A stretch of DNA of 46,572 bases from GCA-2746795 sp964643965 (GTDB lineage Bacteria > Chloroflexota > Anaerolineae > Promineifilales > Promineifilaceae), in NCBI GenBank assembly GCA_964643965.1, contig CAZXVH010000028.1, positions 1-46,572 of the forward strand, given 5' to 3'. The notes beneath the pieces were generated by a model. The model was not told where the DNA came from. It saw nothing but the letters and a program-made list of their open reading frames with translations, and ran no database searches. Shown here one piece after another: positions 1 through 8,381 of the stretch. A program made the translations under genes and the position numbers. Position 1 is the first letter of the stretch, and each line of letters opens with the position of its first letter.

Positions 1-2
1 AG

Positions 3-197
3 CCAATCGGGGTTGTGCAATTAGATGTTTTTGCTTACGCTTGACGTTTGTTGGCTGCGGCCAATATGTAAGACAATGGAGGACCATTTGGTCAGAAACT
101 GGAACGGCTCGTTCTTCAGTTGGGAAAACAATTCAAACAATCAAATGCTACCCAACAGACAATAAAGCAAAATCTATCTACTTTTGGTTATGAATAA
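3..197 (+). pseudogene. hsdM: C-terminal tail of a type I methyltransferase (HsdM), possibly degraded
   Basis: The frame ending at the TAA at 195-197 reads KLERLVLQLGKQF, then about 16 residues later NLSTFGYE and stop. This matches the usual end of type I R-M methyltransferases (a helix with LxxQLxxQF, then IxxNLxxLGY). The stop overlaps the hsdS ATG (190) by 8 bases, the normal hsdM-hsdS coupling. Going upstream in the same frame, TAA at 69-71 and TGA at 42-44 interrupt it, although the residues between them (RLLAAANM) still look protein-like. Either the methyltransferase carries nonsense mutations, or the true reading passes through another frame just outside the tail. The window edge hides the catalytic part, so activity cannot be judged. 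The family assignment of the last 35 residues is fairly secure; the pseudogene status is not. Confidence 0.45.
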
Positions 198-1467
198 TTG
201 GGATAAGTATCGAACTAAAAACCTCATAAACGATGGTATTCTAACTATCGGTGATGGTTATAGAGCAAAAAACTCGGAGCTTGCTTCAACAGGTTTGCCT
301 TTTGCACGAGTAAGCAATATCAATAACGGGTTTCATTTTGATGATGCTGATCGTTTTCCAGAAGCAAACCTAAATAAAGTTGGCGAGAAGGCTAGTTATC
401 CAGGCGATGTAGTTTTTACTTCAAAAGGTACAGTAGGTCGGTTCGCATTTGTGCGCTCAGAAATAGAGCGATTTATTTATTCACCTCAACTTTGTTATTG
501 GCGCAGTCTCGATCATGAATTCATTGATCCGAGGTTTCTCTATTATTGGATGCATGGGCGCGAATTTTGGCTTCAAGTTCAAGGCGTAAAAGGACAAACT
601 GATATGGCCGATTACGTCAGTTTACGCGACCAACGCCGAATGTTTATTACCCTCCCTGAAATTGAGGAACAAAGAACTATTGCGGCCATTCTTTCTGCAT
701 TCGACGACAGAATCGAACTCAACCGACAAATGAACGCCACCCTCGAAGAAATGGCCCGCACCCTCTTCAAATCCTGGTTTGTGAATTTTGACCCGGTGCA
801 GCGCAATGCGGTTGGTGGCCTGGAACAGCCGTATGATGAATTGTTTCCGAGTGAGTTGGTAGATGGGGGAAACGGCCGTTTGGTTCCGAAGGGTTGGCAA
901 ATTAAGCCCCTCGATAAAATCGCTCATTATCAAAACGGACTCGCTTTGCAGAAATTTCCACCAGAAGGTGTTGAATATTTACCCGTTATAAAAATTCGCG
1001 AATTACGACAAGGCTATCCAGATGACAAAAGCAATAAGGCCAGTCCAAACATAAAAAAGCCCTGTCTTCTCTATAATGGTGACATGGTTTTTTCTTGGTC
1101 AGGTAGTTTGCTCGTTGATTTATGGTGTGGTGACACGGGTGCGCTCAATCAACACTTATTCAAGGTTACTTCCAAAGAATACCCTAAATGGTTTTACTAT
1201 TATTGGACAAAGCATCATTTGGAAGAGTTTCAGAGAATTGCGGCGGGTAAAGCCACAACAATGGGACACATTAAACGCATCCATCTCTCAGCAGCCTTAA
1301 CAAATGTTCCTTCAAGAGAAGTATTAGAAATGGGAACGGCCGTTATCGGCTCCCTAATTGAAAATATTATCAATAACAAACTCGAACTCCACACATTATC
1401 TGCCTTACGCGATACCCTGCTCCCTCGGCTCATGTCCGGTCAACTCCGTGTGCCCAGCCTTGATTGA
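190..1467 (+). CDS. hsdS: Type I restriction-modification specificity subunit HsdS
   Basis: DNA-recognition subunit that gives the HsdM/HsdR complex its bipartite target. The 425 residues show the standard two-repeat plan: target recognition domain 1 (about 1-150), the central conserved helix pair beginning LPEIEEQRTIAAILSAFDD (about 156-200, ending in FKSWFVNFDPV), target recognition domain 2 (from PKGWQIKPL, about 235-370), and the C-terminal conserved helix ending LRDTLLPRLMSGQL. Length is typical. ATG at 190 is preferred because it overlaps the upstream hsdM-like stop (ATGAATAA); a TTG at 184 in the same frame is less likely. It contains two exact copies of the AACGGCCGTT palindrome, at 871 and 1335. 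The next gene begins 12 bases after the stop, so the protease gene is in the same transcript. Confidence 0.93.
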   Translation: MNNWDKYRTKNLINDGILTIGDGYRAKNSELASTGLPFARVSNINNGFHFDDADRFPEANLNKVGEKASYPGDVVFTSKGTVGRFAFVRSEIERFIYSPQLCYWRSLDHEFIDPRFLYYWMHGREFWLQVQGVKGQTDMADYVSLRDQRRMFITLPEIEEQRTIAAILSAFDDRIELNRQMNATLEEMARTLFKSWFVNFDPVQRNAVGGLEQPYDELFPSELVDGGNGRLVPKGWQIKPLDKIAHYQNGLALQKFPPEGVEYLPVIKIRELRQGYPDDKSNKASPNIKKPCLLYNGDMVFSWSGSLLVDLWCGDTGALNQHLFKVTSKEYPKWFYYYWTKHHLEEFQRIAAGKATTMGHIKRIHLSAALTNVPSREVLEMGTAVIGSLIENIINNKLELHTLSALRDTLLPRLMSGQLRVPSLD

Positions 1468-1479
1468 AAGGATCCGCCC

Positions 1480-2459
1480 ATGTCAATAACCAGTTACACA
1501 AATCAGATTCAGCGACTATGTCGAGAGCTTTCCACAGTCCAGAATGATTTGAGCAAAGAAGAAAAAAGGAAGCTGATAGGCGCAAAGAAATCTTGAGAAT
1601 TCAGAATAGCATTAACAAGAATACATCAGTAAGTACGCTACGTACAAAGATGGACCAAATAAACCGTGCAGAAAACAAACTTGCTGAAATCGCCAAGAAA
1701 AAAGGCGATCTTTTAAAAAAACAAGCAGATAAGAACAGCCAACTTTACAAGGCACAAGAAAATCTACGGAAAGCTCAACTACAAGAAGATCAAAAGCGGC
1801 AAAAAGAACAAGTTCGTCGTGAAACGCAAATGCAACAAACTATCACACAATTGGGACATAGAACAGCTGAGCTTGAAAAAGAAAACAGACTGCTTTACCA
1901 ACCCGAGCACATTCTCGCCAACGTTTATGTACTTGAAAGCGACACAGAACTAATACAAGGGACTTGTTTTCATATTGCTGATGTAGGTTTAGTTACCTGT
2001 GCTCACGTATTGGCTGAAAACTTATTAATATTTCACCCATCAAGCGCATCTGCCAAATATCCCGTCAATATTATCCAATCAAATACAGTACTTGATCTTG
2101 CCTTGATTTCTGCACCAGAGTTGTCGCTGAACAATGGTTTACCATTAGGAACAGCAGATACTGTGGAAGTAATAGATAAGGTAATATTAGCAGGATACCC
2201 AAATTTTAGAATTGGAGATACTGGGATAATTTCAATTGGTGAGGTAGTAGGTTTTCGTATGATTTCAGGTATTCGCAGAATCTTAATTGGAACACCTATC
2301 ATCGGTGGCAACAGTGGTGGGCCAGTTTTGTCCCGTACTGGTGCTGTAATAGGCGTTGCTGTCACTGGGGCAGATAGAATTGAAGACGCTGGAGAAACAG
2401 AACATCATGGGGTTGTTCCCATTGATGCCCTCAACTGGCTTTCTACAAAAGCCAGTTAG
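1480..2459 (+). CDS. Coiled-coil / trypsin-like serine protease embedded in the type I R-M locus (frame-split)
   Basis: A long charged coiled coil (about 110 residues, rich in K, E and Q) is followed by a chymotrypsin-fold protease domain. The triad is visible: His in TCAHV (codon 2004-2006), Asp in VLDLALI (2094-2096), Ser in GNSGGPVL (2313-2315). There is no signal peptide, so it is probably cytoplasmic. Translation most likely starts at ATG 1480, seven bases after an AAGGA. That frame ends at a TGA after 38 codons, while the protease frame is open upstream through KKEADRRKEILRIQ and joins it at the A-run 1562-1567. One extra A, or a -1 ribosomal shift, gives a continuous protein of about 326 residues. 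A TTG at 1593 would give only 288. From memory, similar N-terminal coils (SITKNTS-like motif) occur fused to TIR or protease domains. Its place between hsdS and hsdR suggests an effector or regulator of the R-M system; that role is inferred. Confidence 0.8.
1562..1569 (+). other. Frame-change site (A6 run) in the coiled-coil protease gene
   Basis: The upstream frame reads GAA AAA AGG here and stops 10 codons later. The downstream frame reads AAA AAG GAA GCT and continues to the protease. The two readings join without loss of residues if the ribosome slips back one base on A AAA AGG, or if the true sequence has seven A. A homopolymer sequencing error, a real inactivating deletion, and programmed -1 frameshifting all fit. 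The protein on both sides stays well conserved in character, which argues against an old pseudogene. Confidence 0.6.
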
Positions 2460-2570
2460 AAGTCGCTCTTACAAGTAACGCCCTTTTGCGGCTAGGCTCA
2501 TTACTGAGTACACGATATGGAATCGGCTTTCACACACAAAGGAGCGCTTAATTTGAATGACAGCGTAAAT

Positions 2571-2786
2571 GAATTTCAGTAGATCTAAATTTCGGTATTA
2601 GAGAAGAATTCAGGCATTATAATTGTCATAAATAACATGTTTTGGGTTACTCTAAGCCAAATTTTTGCTTCATTCGACACTGAAAAGACGTAAAGTGCTG
2701 AATTTTATGACCCGATTTCAGAATAAAATGCCCGGTTCCTCGATTACAATCAAAAATTGGATCTACTGAATTTGGAAATCAGGTCA
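2571..2786. repeat. Nested inverted repeats in the gap before hsdR
   Basis: The 334-base gap 2460-2793 holds no convincing gene. It does hold two overlapping inverted-repeat pairs. The outer pair is 2572-2592 against 2754-2774, about 18 of 21 positions matching, with a shared core TTCAGTAGATC. The inner pair is 2708-2724 against 2770-2786, 14 of 17 matching (TGACC-C/T-GATTTC). The string ATTTTATGAC also occurs twice, once at 2703 and once straddling the hsdR start codon at 2794. The outer pair could be the ends of a small (about 200 bp) non-autonomous element; the inner pair could be an operator or a second dyad. Confidence 0.55.
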
Positions 2787-2793
2787 ATATTTT

Positions 2794-5700
2794 ATGACTC
2801 TATTAAACGAAGAAACTGTTGAATTAGCTGCTTTCGATTGGCTCCATGAAATGGGTTATGAGATTCGTCACGGTGGCGAAATCGCTCCTGGTGAACCAGA
2901 TGCTGAACGCAGCAGCTACAATGAAGTCATTCTCATGGGGCGTTTGCAAGCTGCCTTGCCTGGCATTAACACGCACATTCCCACTGCTGCCCGAACGGCC
3001 GCCATCGAGGAAGCGATCCGCAAACTGACTCGCAGCCAATCGCCTAACCTTTTACAAACCAACCATGCTTTCCATCGGCTCCTGACTGAAGGGGTAGATG
3101 TTACCTATCGGTATGAAAACGCGAACGGAGGTTCGTCAACCAAATATGACAAAGTCTGGCTAGTAGATTTTGCTGATTGGCATAAAAACAACTGGCTTGC
3201 CGTCAATCAATTCACGGTCACTGATATCAACCCTGTTACTCGTGCCCGTACTAATCGTCGCCCCGATATAGTCCTGTTTTGCAATGGACTGCCATTAGCT
3301 GTGATCGAACTTAAAAATCCGGCCGATGAAAATGCCACCCTGGAAAAAGCATATAACCAGTTACAAACCTATAAGGCCGATATTCCTAACCTTATGGCTA
3401 CTAACTGCGCTCTGGTCATCGCCGATGGCCCAGAAGCGCGACTAGGAACGCTCACATCCGGCCAGGAATGGTTCAAACAATGGCGCACCATTGATGGAGA
3501 CACTTTAGCCCCACCTGACCAATTAGAATTGGAAGTTCTCCTTAAAGGAGCCTTCACCCCGTATCGTTTTTTAGATCTTGTGCGTCACTTCACTGTTTTT
3601 GAAATTGATGGCGTCACTATCAACAAAAAAGTAGCCGCCTACCACCAATTTCATGCAGTCAACAAAGCTGTAGATGAGACCGTAAAAGCCTCCAGCCCCG
3701 GAGGAAATCAACGAGTTGGTGTCGTCTGGCATACCCAAGGCAGTGGCAAAAGCCTCTCAATGCTCTTTTATGCGGGTAAAGTTATTCAACAACCGGAAAT
3801 GCAAAACCCCACCCTCATTATTCTGACTGACCGCAATGATTTAGATGATCAGCTATTTAACACCTTTGCCAGTGGTCAGGAATTGCTGCACCAGGAACCA
3901 ACGCAGGCAAATGATCGCACCGATCTGCAAAAACTGTTACAAGTAGCTTCAGGCGGTGTGGTTTTCACGACAATTCAGAAGTTTCGGCCAGACGGCCGTG
4001 CTGAAGAATACCCATTGCTCTCTGAGCGGCGCAATATCGTCTTTATTGCTGACGAAGCGCACCGTAGCCAATATGGTTTCGAAGGCCGTATTGTAAAGGG
4101 TGAAAACGAAGCTTACCTTACTTACGGTTTCGCCAAATACGTGCGCGATGCTTTGCCCAATGCTTCCTTTATTGGTTTCACTGGCACACCAATTGAATCA
4201 GACGATATTAGCACCCCACAAGTATTTGGTGATTATATTGACATCTATGACATCCATCGCGCTGTTGAAGATAAAGCTACCGTCCCCATCTACTATGAAG
4301 CACGCCTCGCCAAGCTAAAACTACGAGATGAGTTGCGGCCAAAACTTGACCCCGAATTTGAAGAAATTACCGAAGGGCAGGAAGAAGCTGCTAAAGAAAA
4401 ACTCAAAAGCAAATGGTCAGCGTTAGAAGCAATGGTAGGCACAGATGAGCGGTTAACTCAAATTGCTACCGACTTGGTGCAACATTTCGAGCAACGTCAA
4501 GAAGTCATGCCTGGCAAGGGTATGATTGTCACCATGAGCCGCCGCATCTGCGTTGATTTATATGCCCAAATCATCAAAATTCGTCCGGATTGGCACAGCG
4601 ACGATGATAGTAATGGCGTTATCAAAGTGGTCATGACAGGCTCTGCCAGTGACCCGGAAAATTACCAGATGCATGTTCGTAACAAAGCTCGGCGTCGTGC
4701 TTTGGCCGAACGCTTCAAAGACCCAAGCGATTCCCTCGAATTAGTCATTGTGCGTGATATGTGGCTAACGGGCTTTGATGCACCGCCATTGCATACCATG
4801 TACATTGACAAGCCCATGCGCGGTCATGGTCTGATGCAAGCTATTGCTCGTGTGAATCGCGTTTACAAAGATAAACCCGGTGGTCTCATTGTAGATTACC
4901 TCGGCATCGCTTCTGATCTCAGAGAAGCAATGACCAACTACACCATCAAGGAAGACCAAACGCAATATGAAATATTAGGGGATGATGGCCCTATCACGCC
5001 TATTTCGCAAGCTGTCAATGTCATGCTTAGCCAATACGAAGTGGTCGGCAACTTCTTTCGTGGGCAGCATCAATTTGACTACGCCGCTTTTTTCACCGGT
5101 TCACCAGCTGAACGCCTGGCATTGATTCCTGCCGCAATGGAACATATTCTTAACCAGCAAGACGGCAAAAAACGCTACATGGATGCCGTGATTCGATTAT
5201 CCAAAGCATTTGCGTTGGTTATCCCTCATGAAAGGGCATTAGCCATTCGTGATGATGTGGCCTTTTTCCAAGCTGTACGTGCCAGTTTTGCCAAATACAC
5301 ACCAGTAGGCGCAAAAACACAAGGAGAAATGGAAGGAGCCATCAAGCAGCTTGTGTCTGAAGCCGTTGCTTCTGATGAAGTGATCAATATTTTTGATGTA
5401 GCTGGATTGCAAACACCTGACATCTCAATCTTGTCTGACGAATTCCTGGCCGAAGTACAAAATATGCCTCAACAAAACTTGGCTTTGGAGTTGCTGCGTA
5501 AACTACTCAATGATGAAATCAAAACGCGCGGCCGTACCAATACGGTTCAAGCTAAGTCATTTGAAAAACGATTAGAAGATACGATTCTGCGTTATCAAAA
5601 CCGCTCCATTGATACAGCCGAAGTTATCACTGAACTGATTGATATGGCACAACAAATGCGCGAAGCCAACAAACGAGGCGAAGCCCTGGGCTTAACGGAA

Positions 5701-5976
5701 GAAGAACTCGCCTTTTATGATGCACTTGCCGACAATGAAAGTGCTGTTGAAGCCATGGACGACAAACAACTAGCCTTTATTGCGCATGAACTCATGAAGA
5801 TGGTTCATAACAATGTCACGATTGATTGGACGGTTAAACAAAGTGCCCGTGCCAAAATTCGGGTTATGGTTAAACGGATTCTACGTAAGTACGGTTATCC
5901 ACCCGACATGCAAGAAAAAGCTACAGAAACCGTTTTAGAACAAGCTGAATTGCTGGCGGCGGATTGGGTTGAATGA
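2794..5976 (+). CDS. hsdR: Type I restriction endonuclease subunit HsdR
   Basis: Motor and nuclease subunit of the type I complex; it translocates DNA with ATP and cleaves away from the site. The order is standard over 1060 residues. The N-terminal PD-(D/E)xK nuclease has D158 in RRPDIVLF and E172/K174 in AVIELK. The SF2 translocase follows, with Walker A K319 (QGSGKS), DEAH at 420-423 and FTGTPIE near 465. The second RecA-like lobe has RDMWLTGFDAP and the motif VI region MQAIARVNRV. The C-terminal helical region (about 760-1060) binds the methylase core. All key residues are present, so it should be active. It lies 334 bases after the protease gene, so it may have its own promoter. It contains no exact AACGGCCGTT in 3.2 kb, unlike most of the window. 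The 221 bases after it hold no gene. Confidence 0.96.
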   Translation: MTLLNEETVELAAFDWLHEMGYEIRHGGEIAPGEPDAERSSYNEVILMGRLQAALPGINTHIPTAARTAAIEEAIRKLTRSQSPNLLQTNHAFHRLLTEGVDVTYRYENANGGSSTKYDKVWLVDFADWHKNNWLAVNQFTVTDINPVTRARTNRRPDIVLFCNGLPLAVIELKNPADENATLEKAYNQLQTYKADIPNLMATNCALVIADGPEARLGTLTSGQEWFKQWRTIDGDTLAPPDQLELEVLLKGAFTPYRFLDLVRHFTVFEIDGVTINKKVAAYHQFHAVNKAVDETVKASSPGGNQRVGVVWHTQGSGKSLSMLFYAGKVIQQPEMQNPTLIILTDRNDLDDQLFNTFASGQELLHQEPTQANDRTDLQKLLQVASGGVVFTTIQKFRPDGRAEEYPLLSERRNIVFIADEAHRSQYGFEGRIVKGENEAYLTYGFAKYVRDALPNASFIGFTGTPIESDDISTPQVFGDYIDIYDIHRAVEDKATVPIYYEARLAKLKLRDELRPKLDPEFEEITEGQEEAAKEKLKSKWSALEAMVGTDERLTQIATDLVQHFEQRQEVMPGKGMIVTMSRRICVDLYAQIIKIRPDWHSDDDSNGVIKVVMTGSASDPENYQMHVRNKARRRALAERFKDPSDSLELVIVRDMWLTGFDAPPLHTMYIDKPMRGHGLMQAIARVNRVYKDKPGGLIVDYLGIASDLREAMTNYTIKEDQTQYEILGDDGPITPISQAVNVMLSQYEVVGNFFRGQHQFDYAAFFTGSPAERLALIPAAMEHILNQQDGKKRYMDAVIRLSKAFALVIPHERALAIRDDVAFFQAVRASFAKYTPVGAKTQGEMEGAIKQLVSEAVASDEVINIFDVAGLQTPDISILSDEFLAEVQNMPQQNLALELLRKLLNDEIKTRGRTNTVQAKSFEKRLEDTILRYQNRSIDTAEVITELIDMAQQMREANKRGEALGLTEEELAFYDALADNESAVEAMDDKQLAFIAHELMKMVHNNVTIDWTVKQSARAKIRVMVKRILRKYGYPPDMQEKATETVLEQAELLAADWVE

Positions 5977-6197
5977 AATTGATTAACTATTGAGCACTAG
6001 CCAAGGGGACGCTGAATGCTTAATGAAGATGGACCTGCTCTAACCTGCTCTACAACAAGCCATTCAAAAAGGGCGGCCTCGCGCCTATTTTGACAGTCCC
6101 AACGTGAAGCGGTATGGGTGGAGATAAGTTTTAGGTTTAACCCTGGCACCTTTGATGACACTAACGGCCGTTTCCCTCCACCCCTCCTTCCCCCTCA

Positions 6198-7355
6198 TCA
6201 ACTCACCCCCCGCCACAAACCAAAGCCTGCCGCCCGCCGCGCCTCACGACGGCGCTGCTGTTCGTGTATTTCCTGGACGTGGCTGATTTTCTCCAGAACG
6301 GCCGTTTCCAACCAAATCCTGCCATGCTCCGCCGTGGCCACACTGCCCGCGCCGTATGCGCCCGTCTGCGTGTCATCGTCCCAGGGCGGATTGGCGATGA
6401 GCGAGCCGCCCTCAATCCAGTCCATGTAATAATTTTCAGTGGTAACAAAGTCCGTCTCGTCCACGACGTGCTTCATGTGGGTCAAGTCAGGGCGCAGGTG
6501 CAGGATCATGGCGGTTTCCAGTTCACCGGCATGGCCCATGCCGCCCAACGCGGAACGGCGGTGCATTTCAATGGCCGCCGCGCCCAGTTTGCCAGAGGTG
6601 TGCAGCCAGGTGGTGGTGCAAAAAATCCGTCGATGGCGCTCCCCGGCATACTTGACCACGTTCACTAAAAACGAGACGTTGCCGCCGTGACCGCTCATCA
6701 AGTAGAGCTTGCTAAAACCGCGCCCCGCCAGCACGTCAATGACGCCCAGCCAGAAATCTTCAAAGGCACGGCCGCCACAGTTGAGGGTGCCGGCGAACGC
6801 CGGCCGGTGAGTGCTGACGCCGTAGGGGAAGACGGGCAGGCAGGTGGCGAGATGAGAACCTTGTGCTGAACCCGTTTCTCTGCCAATGTGTCCGATAATC
6901 AGGGTGTCGGTGGACAGGGGCAGGTGATAACCGTGCTGCTCTGTGTGACCGATAGGTATCAATACCACTTTGTCCAACGAAGCCGCGTCGGGCAGCAGAG
7001 GAGCCGGGGTAAACTGGCTGCGGTGTGGCAGGGCGATGCGCTGTGGGCCGAGAGCGAGGTCAACGCCCTGCGGCGTGAGGGCATGCACTCGCGAAAAGCC
7101 GTCGTCCCGCAAGCTGTCCAGCAGATTGCCGACCAGGGCGCCGAGCAGCGGCTCCGGCACGGCCAGACCGCTGCCACGCCAGCCAAAGGGTATAGCTGGC
7201 AGCAGTCCTGCCTGGGCGGGATGACCCAGGGCGCTGGCAAGCGCCGCCTGGTCATATCCTTCGCCCAGCGGCAAAATCAACGGGGTTCCACGGGGTAAGG
7301 CGGCCACGTCGGGCCAGGTCAGGTCTTCATAGGCGAAAAAATGCGTTTTTGGCAT
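6198..7355 (-). CDS. Creatininase-family amidohydrolase with a degenerate N-terminal repeat of the fold
   Basis: The C-terminal part (about 128-330) is a creatininase-type metal-dependent amidohydrolase: E139 and H141 in GHTEQHG, D150 in LSTDTL and H223 in MSGHGGN are the usual metal ligands. This family opens cyclic amides or acts in cofactor maturation, so the substrate cannot be named. Unusually, residues 20-97 look like a shorter, degenerate copy of the same fold: LPLGEG (29-33) parallels IPIGHTE, and LLPAIPFGW...DGFSRVHALTPQG (51-97) parallels LPVFPYGV...RGFSKLYLMSGHGG (173-225), with every metal ligand lost. The protein has 385 residues; single-domain members are usually about 230-260. 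AGGAG lies about 10 bases upstream of the ATG at 7355. The extra half may be a fused inactive partner that helps assemble the hexamer. Confidence 0.85.
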   Translation of the reverse strand: MPKTHFFAYEDLTWPDVAALPRGTPLILPLGEGYDQAALASALGHPAQAGLLPAIPFGWRGSGLAVPEPLLGALVGNLLDSLRDDGFSRVHALTPQGVDLALGPQRIALPHRSQFTPAPLLPDAASLDKVVLIPIGHTEQHGYHLPLSTDTLIIGHIGRETGSAQGSHLATCLPVFPYGVSTHRPAFAGTLNCGGRAFEDFWLGVIDVLAGRGFSKLYLMSGHGGNVSFLVNVVKYAGERHRRIFCTTTWLHTSGKLGAAAIEMHRRSALGGMGHAGELETAMILHLRPDLTHMKHVVDETDFVTTENYYMDWIEGGSLIANPPWDDDTQTGAYGAGSVATAEHGRIWLETAVLEKISHVQEIHEQQRRREARRAAGFGLWRGVS

Positions 7356-7507
7356 CTGTACACGCTCCTTGTGCTTGTGCTAAAATGGTGAAATTCGTTC
7401 CTGGCTGTAACGGCCGTTTTCAACAAACATGCGCCTCTGTGAACGAAACTTTCCACCGGTTCTCACAATTGCTTATATCTCATTTTTGGGCAAATACAAG
7501 GAGCAAC

Positions 7508-8347
7508 ATGCAAGACGATCGCATTCTTCCGGCTACCCGCTGGGTGGCGGCGCTGGTGGCGCCGATTTTAGGGCTGGCTTTCATCATCCTCTACTTTCTG
7601 CCCAGCCGCACCGGTGATTTTTTCGCCTGGACGATTAAGCCGACGATGACGCCGATGATGATGGGGGCGGGTTATCTGGCGGGGGCGTATTTCTTTGTGC
7701 GGGTGGCGGCGGCGCAAAAGTGGCATCATGTGGCGCTGGGCTTTCCGGCGGTGACGGCCTTTGTCTGGTTTATGCTCTTCGCCACTATTTTGCACTACGA
7801 CCGCTTCAATCACAGCCATCCCGCCTTCATCGCCTGGCTGATTTTGTATCTGGTGACGCCGTTTCTCATCCCGGCCTTGTGGTGGGTTAACCGCAAAACA
7901 GACCCCAGGCTGCCTGACGCGCCGGACGCCGTGATCCCGGCTTGGGCGCGGACGATAATGGGCATTATTGGTGCGATCAATCTGGGCAACGCCTTTCTGA
8001 TGCTGCTGTTTCCGGCGCTGTATATCGCTATCTGGCCCTGGCAGTTGACGCCGCTGACGACGCGCATTGTGGCCGGTTGGTTTGCGCTGCCGGGGGTGGT
8101 GGCGCTGGGGGTGGCCGCCGATTCTCGCTGGAGCGCGGCGCGGATTACGCTGCAAAGCCAGATATTCGGCATCGCTTTGATTTTAGTGGCGGTGGTACGC
8201 GCCTGGGGGGAGTTTGATACCAGCAAACCGGCAACCTGGGTGTTTGTGGGTGGACTGATGGCGCTGCTGCTGGTGGTGGCGGGACTGTATGGCTGGGAAA
8301 CGGCCGTTATGCGTAACAAATCTCAGCGCCAGAATACCGAGCATTAA
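7508..8347 (+). CDS. Multi-pass membrane protein of unknown function
   Basis: 279 residues with seven or eight hydrophobic segments (for example WVAALVAPILGLAFIILYFL near the N-terminus, then segments around 45-65, 75-95, 105-125, 155-175, 190-210, 225-240 and 245-265). I recognise no motif and no transporter signature. ATG at 7508 is chosen because AAGGAG stands 5 bases upstream; the frame is open back to 7349, but that part has no membrane character and overlaps the divergent creatininase-like gene. The two genes diverge from a short spacer of about 150 bases. The gene ends with a coding copy of the palindrome (ETAV at 8299). Confidence 0.75.
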   Translation: MQDDRILPATRWVAALVAPILGLAFIILYFLPSRTGDFFAWTIKPTMTPMMMGAGYLAGAYFFVRVAAAQKWHHVALGFPAVTAFVWFMLFATILHYDRFNHSHPAFIAWLILYLVTPFLIPALWWVNRKTDPRLPDAPDAVIPAWARTIMGIIGAINLGNAFLMLLFPALYIAIWPWQLTPLTTRIVAGWFALPGVVALGVAADSRWSAARITLQSQIFGIALILVAVVRAWGEFDTSKPATWVFVGGLMALLLVVAGLYGWETAVMRNKSQRQNTEH

Positions 8348-8381
8348 GCTGCTGGCGGCGTTAAAAGAAACTGCTAACCTT

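Noticed and set aside
1..5976. Whole R-M block as an integrated phage or ICE
   Set aside because: No integrase, att-like repeat or tRNA at the right end; AT-richness alone is not enough, and hsdS already carries two host palindrome copies.
5977..6197. A gene between hsdR and the creatininase-like gene
   Set aside because: Only a short direct repeat (CCTGCTCTAA/CCTGCTCTAC) and a palindrome copy are present; no frame with a start and ribosome site.
6264..7298. Several plus-strand frames of 80-136 codons opposite the creatininase-like gene
   Set aside because: They are high-GC mirror frames of a well-supported minus-strand gene and show no motif or ribosome site.
7568..8319. Minus-strand frames of 169 and 195 codons opposite the membrane protein gene
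   Set aside because: Residue content is dominated by His, Arg, Pro and Gln, as expected from an antisense frame of hydrophobic codons.
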